Part shown: piece after piece, positions 3,768-5,962 of the stretch | Numbering within the stretch: position 1 is the first letter of the stretch | Layout of the letters: each line of letters starts with the position of its first letter | DNA from: DATHNF01 sp035486285 | GTDB lineage: Bacteria; Patescibacteriota; Saccharimonadia; Saccharimonadales; UBA4665 | DNA: 5,962 nt | Direction of reading: 5' to 3' | Assembly (NCBI GenBank): GCA_035486285.1 | Contig: DATHNF010000006.1 | Location: 1-5,962, forward strand | The notes under the pieces: generated by a model | Database searches by the model: none | Seen by the model: only the letters and a program-made list of their open reading frames with translations | Told to the model about the DNA's origin: nothing | Program-made: the position numbers and the translations under genes

Positions 3768-5147
3768 TTATTTCGAGCTTGATACAAGCTTAATCCGAGA
3801 GAGTTCCCGAAGACCATGTATGCCAAGTTCACGTCCGATGCCCGAGTTCTTATAACCACCGAATGGATTACATGTCAGCCATCTACTGCCATAATTTACC
3901 TCTACAGTTCCTGCCTCAATACTTGAGGCAACTCGTTCAGCTCGTTCTTTATCGCTAGACATAACCCGTGATCCTAGACCGTAGGGCGTATCGTTTGCCA
4001 ATTCAATTGCTTCGGCTTCGGTCTTAAATGTAACCAGTGGCAACACTGGTCCGAAGACTTCTTCTTGCCAAATCCTCATATCTTTAGTGATGTTTTGGAG
4101 TAACGTTGGTGCTAAGAAGGCTCCCTTAAGATCGTGTGGTAATTTTGCTCGGGCAACCACCTCCGCGCCTTTGTCGAGTACATCTTGCAGCTGAGCCTGG
4201 ACTAAATCAAGTTGGCGCTTGGCTACCAAACTACCGATTTGAGTACTTTTGTCGAGAGGGCTACCGATGCGCTGTACCTCAATCAGGGCTTTAAGCTCAC
4301 GCACCAAGCTCCCGGCAATAGACTCGTGGACTACTAAACGCTTGGTTGAATCACAGACTTGACCACAGTGCTGAAAACGGCCATCAAAAATTACGGGTGC
4401 TGCCTTGACAGGGTCAACATCTTCAAACACTATAGCCGGATTGGAACCACCCATCTCCATTACAGCTTTAATAAATTTCTCGGCCGCAGTTTTATATAGC
4501 TCTTTGCCTGTTCGGGTACTACCCGTGAACCAAAGAAGATTAATCCCATCACTTTCAACAAGCGTTTTACCAACATCCCCTGCGCCGTAGACTTCGCTAA
4601 ACACGCCCTGCGGTAAGCCATGGCTAGACATTACTTCTTCGAATAGCTGTCCGACAAGCGGACATTCTTCTGAAGTTTTAAATACGACCGTATTGCCAGC
4701 TACTAGGTTAGGAAACACCCCCCATACAGCCATACCAAATGGAAAATTCCATGGGGCAATTGCTGCTGCAACCCCGTATGGTTCGTAAACTACTTCGTGC
4801 AAAGACTCATCATCTTCGTGAGTAATTTCGTTCGCTAAGGCCTTTGGCCCGTTTTCTAAGAACCAGGTTATTTCTTCTACATAGTCCTCAGCTTCAGATA
4901 CACTCTCGACTATTGGTTTACCCGTCTCTCGACTTATCAGTTCAGCAATTTCGCCAGTACGCTTTTGGAACTCGTCACGAATAGGCTCAAGTAGTGCTAT
5001 GCGAGGCTCGACACCTAACGCTTTCCAAGCCGTCTTCGCCTGGTTAGCTGCTGCAACCTTTGTATATATATCGGTTTCATCTGATATGGTCACTTGGCCA
5101 ACTACAGCATAGTTGTCGGCCGGGTTTGTTGATACAAGCTCACTCAT
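3768..5147 (-). CDS. NAD(P)-dependent aldehyde dehydrogenase, succinate-semialdehyde type
   Basis: This intact 459-residue member of the aldehyde dehydrogenase superfamily oxidises an aldehyde to the acid with NAD or NADP, in the cytoplasm. All key elements are present: the oxyanion Asn in PWNFP (N134), the cofactor-binding Lys in FKTSEE (K157), the Rossmann glycine motif FTGSTRTGK (207-215), the general-base Glu in EMGGSNP (E231), the nucleophile Cys in GQVC (C265), Glu and Phe in EEVFGPV (E363, F365) and the C-terminal NPFGGYKNSGIGREL block (427-441). Length and the GRFQHCGQVC context resemble the shorter (about 460-residue) succinate-semialdehyde dehydrogenases such as E. coli Sad/YneI more than longer GabD-type enzymes. 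The substrate cannot be fixed from sequence alone. Glu160 after the Lys weakly favours NAD. The ATG at 5147 is forced because an in-frame TGA lies 15 nt upstream; GGAG directly abuts the ATG, too close to act as a normal Shine-Dalgarno. No pathway partner is nearby. Confidence 0.96.
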   Translation of the reverse strand: MSELVSTNPADNYAVVGQVTISDETDIYTKVAAANQAKTAWKALGVEPRIALLEPIRDEFQKRTGEIAELISRETGKPIVESVSEAEDYVEEITWFLENGPKALANEITHEDDESLHEVVYEPYGVAAAIAPWNFPFGMAVWGVFPNLVAGNTVVFKTSEECPLVGQLFEEVMSSHGLPQGVFSEVYGAGDVGKTLVESDGINLLWFTGSTRTGKELYKTAAEKFIKAVMEMGGSNPAIVFEDVDPVKAAPVIFDGRFQHCGQVCDSTKRLVVHESIAGSLVRELKALIEVQRIGSPLDKSTQIGSLVAKRQLDLVQAQLQDVLDKGAEVVARAKLPHDLKGAFLAPTLLQNITKDMRIWQEEVFGPVLPLVTFKTEAEAIELANDTPYGLGSRVMSSDKERAERVASSIEAGTVEVNYGSRWLTCNPFGGYKNSGIGRELGIHGLRELSRIKLVSSSK

Positions 5148-5156
5148 CTCCTTTGA

Positions 5157-5165
5157 ATTATATCA
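5157..5165 (-). promoter_or_regulatory. Extended -10 promoter of the aldehyde dehydrogenase gene
   Basis: On the minus strand TGATATAAT is a perfect extended -10 element (TGn plus TATAAT). It ends 9 nt before the ATG at 5147, with TCAAAGGAG between. No -35 match is present 16-18 nt upstream, which is tolerated for extended -10 promoters. Transcription would start at about 5149-5151, so the mRNA would have only one to a few bases before the ATG and would lack most of the AAAGGAG sequence. Confidence 0.65.
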
Positions 5166-5190
5166 GACACCATTGGTAAGCTTGGGCATC

Positions 5191-5209
5191 AGCCGGATAG
5201 ACAGCGGCT
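5191..5209 (-). terminator. Weak hairpin after the G1 peptidase gene
   Basis: Directly after the TAG stop (5212-5210), AGCCG (5209-5205) can pair with CGGCT (5195-5191) across a 9-nt loop. The stem is short (5 bp, four of them G-C) and no U-tract follows. At best it is a weak terminator or mRNA-end structure; it may be chance. Confidence 0.22.
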
Positions 5210-5962
5210 CTATGGAGTGACGGTGAAGGAGGCGCCGTCACCACCGATTACTGACGGCACAGCTACGGTTTGGTTGGCGTTATTGACCATGGTAACTGGC
5301 TGGGCCGTGCTCGCAGCTATAGTAACGGTAACTCCGTTGTCTATGGTCGAACCGCTTGTAAACGCAGCTTCATGAAAATTATCAAAAGGAATTTGCCTTC
5401 TGAAGGAGTAGCTAGGATCTTCTTCTATCCATTCTGCCGAAGATAGCGATGAAGCATACGAAACGCTAAAGGTGTCGGATTGTCCGTCGGTTCTATCGGT
5501 TATACTGATCGTCCACTGCCCACTACTTATTTCAGTAATAGAAGCAGTCATGCTGTCGCCCGCCGAAACTGTTACGCCAGACACTGGCTGCGAAACGCTG
5601 GGCAATAGCTCGTAAAATGCCGCCGTTGATACTTGGCCATTAGCGGCAATAATGTTTTGGGTACCAACCTGAATAAGGTCACTGGTGGTCACACCGCCAA
5701 TACCTATCCAAGTAGCGTCGGCAGAGGTGGTAGAGCCGTTCCCTGTCGCTGGTGTTGCCACCCACGAGCCAGAAACAGCGGTAAAGCTGCCGGTTGCCGC
5801 CAGATAGCCGGACCAGTTGGTAGACGTATAGCCAGTTGTAGTTTGAGGGCTCGGGGTCTGCGAACTAGTCGGAGCTGGTATGGAAGTTGTTGGTGTCAGC
5901 CCACTCACATTGCTGCTTGGCGAGGGTGTGACTACCGGCTCCGGCTTAGGCGTGCCAGCCTG
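5210..5962 (-). CDS. Secreted glutamic peptidase, G1/eqolisin family (5' end outside window)
   Basis: The last 250 codons of a minus-strand gene are visible and the frame is open to the right edge, so the GTG at 5908 is internal and not the start. About the first 44 visible residues are a Pro/Ser/Thr-rich linker, typical of an exported protein with an N-terminal signal or domain beyond the window. The remainder matches the G1 peptidase fold (Peptidase_A4): NWSGYLA (visible residues 49-55), SGSWVATP, TWIGIGG (84-90), LIQVGTQ with the candidate catalytic Gln (Q98, codon 5671-5669), FYELLP, GDSMTASITE, and AEWIEEDP with the candidate catalytic Glu (E177, codon 5434-5432). The Gln/Glu dyad is the hallmark of these acid-active, pepstatin-insensitive peptidases, first known from fungi. 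The domain ends at the stop, so only the N-terminal part is missing. Secretion is inferred from the linker and the family. It lies 62 nt upstream of the aldehyde dehydrogenase, which has its own promoter. Confidence 0.9.
   Translation of the reverse strand, partial: QAGTPKPEPVVTPSPSSNVSGLTPTTSIPAPTSSQTPSPQTTTGYTSTNWSGYLAATGSFTAVSGSWVATPATGNGSTTSADATWIGIGGVTTSDLIQVGTQNIIAANGQVSTAAFYELLPSVSQPVSGVTVSAGDSMTASITEISSGQWTISITDRTDGQSDTFSVSYASSLSSAEWIEEDPSYSFRRQIPFDNFHEAAFTSGSTIDNGVTVTIAASTAQPVTMVNNANQTVAVPSVIGGDGASFTVTP

Noticed and set aside
4405..4590. Plus-strand 61-codon frame inside the aldehyde dehydrogenase
   Set aside because: It is antisense to a conserved catalytic region; no independent evidence of coding.
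1..5962. UGA recoding (as in Gracilibacteria/SR1), suggested because every visible gene ends in TAA or TAG
   Set aside because: Every recognised protein ends at its expected C-terminus without reading through TGA, and none is cut short by an in-frame TGA. With only about eight stops the absence of TGA is weak evidence.
1..5962. CRISPR array, tRNA/rRNA, insertion sequence or attachment site
   Set aside because: No regularly spaced repeats, cloverleaf or rRNA-like stretches, transposase or terminal repeats were seen on reading both strands.

Overview
This window most likely comes from a member of Candidatus Saccharibacteria (TM7, Patescibacteria/CPR), or a close relative. Two pieces of protein sequence support this from my memory of the lineage, not from a search. 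One is the N-terminal anchor built on RGFSHVVAP...LVASHA in the gene at 1306-1899. The other is the 250-residue exported protein at 2020-2772, with QRRLTTL, YRVYVLVVPK and LQPTDYNSDH. Genes are tightly packed, gaps are mostly short, and Shine-Dalgarno sites are clear for only one gene.

Layout from left to right. Positions 1-156 (minus) hold the start of a lipoprotein gene that runs off the left edge. Positions about 157-348 are a divergent promoter region. Positions 349-1256 (plus) hold one unrecognised gene broken into two frames by a run of nine C (786-794); one added C would restore a 302-residue protein. From 1306 to 5962 every gene is on the minus strand. In transcription order (right to left) these are: a partial secreted glutamic peptidase of the G1/eqolisin family (5210-5962); an intact aldehyde dehydrogenase of the succinate-semialdehyde type (3768-5147); a small probable ribbon-helix-helix regulator (3403-3678); a short overlapping reading frame (3222-3320) leading into a single-pass membrane protein (2795-3235); an exported helical protein (2020-2772); and a membrane-anchored Ig-like protein (1306-1899).

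How they may work together: five of the recognisable products (lipoprotein, G1 peptidase, single-pass protein, helical protein, Ig-like protein) are predicted to lie outside the cytoplasm or in the membrane. The window therefore looks like a cell-surface/secretion region with a metabolic gene and a small regulator inserted in it. For an epibiont this would fit host contact or nutrient capture, but that role is inference.

The most unusual signals are regulatory. The aldehyde dehydrogenase and the probable regulator both have a good -10 hexamer ending exactly 9 nt before the ATG, which predicts almost leaderless mRNAs. The same 9-nt geometry occurs on the plus strand at 314-331, before a 7-codon mini-ORF whose TGA overlaps the ATG of the broken gene. 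Other points are an elaborate hairpin over the stop codon of the regulator gene and a possible frame change at the start of the single-pass membrane protein. No RNA gene, CRISPR array, insertion sequence or convincing U-tract terminator was seen.
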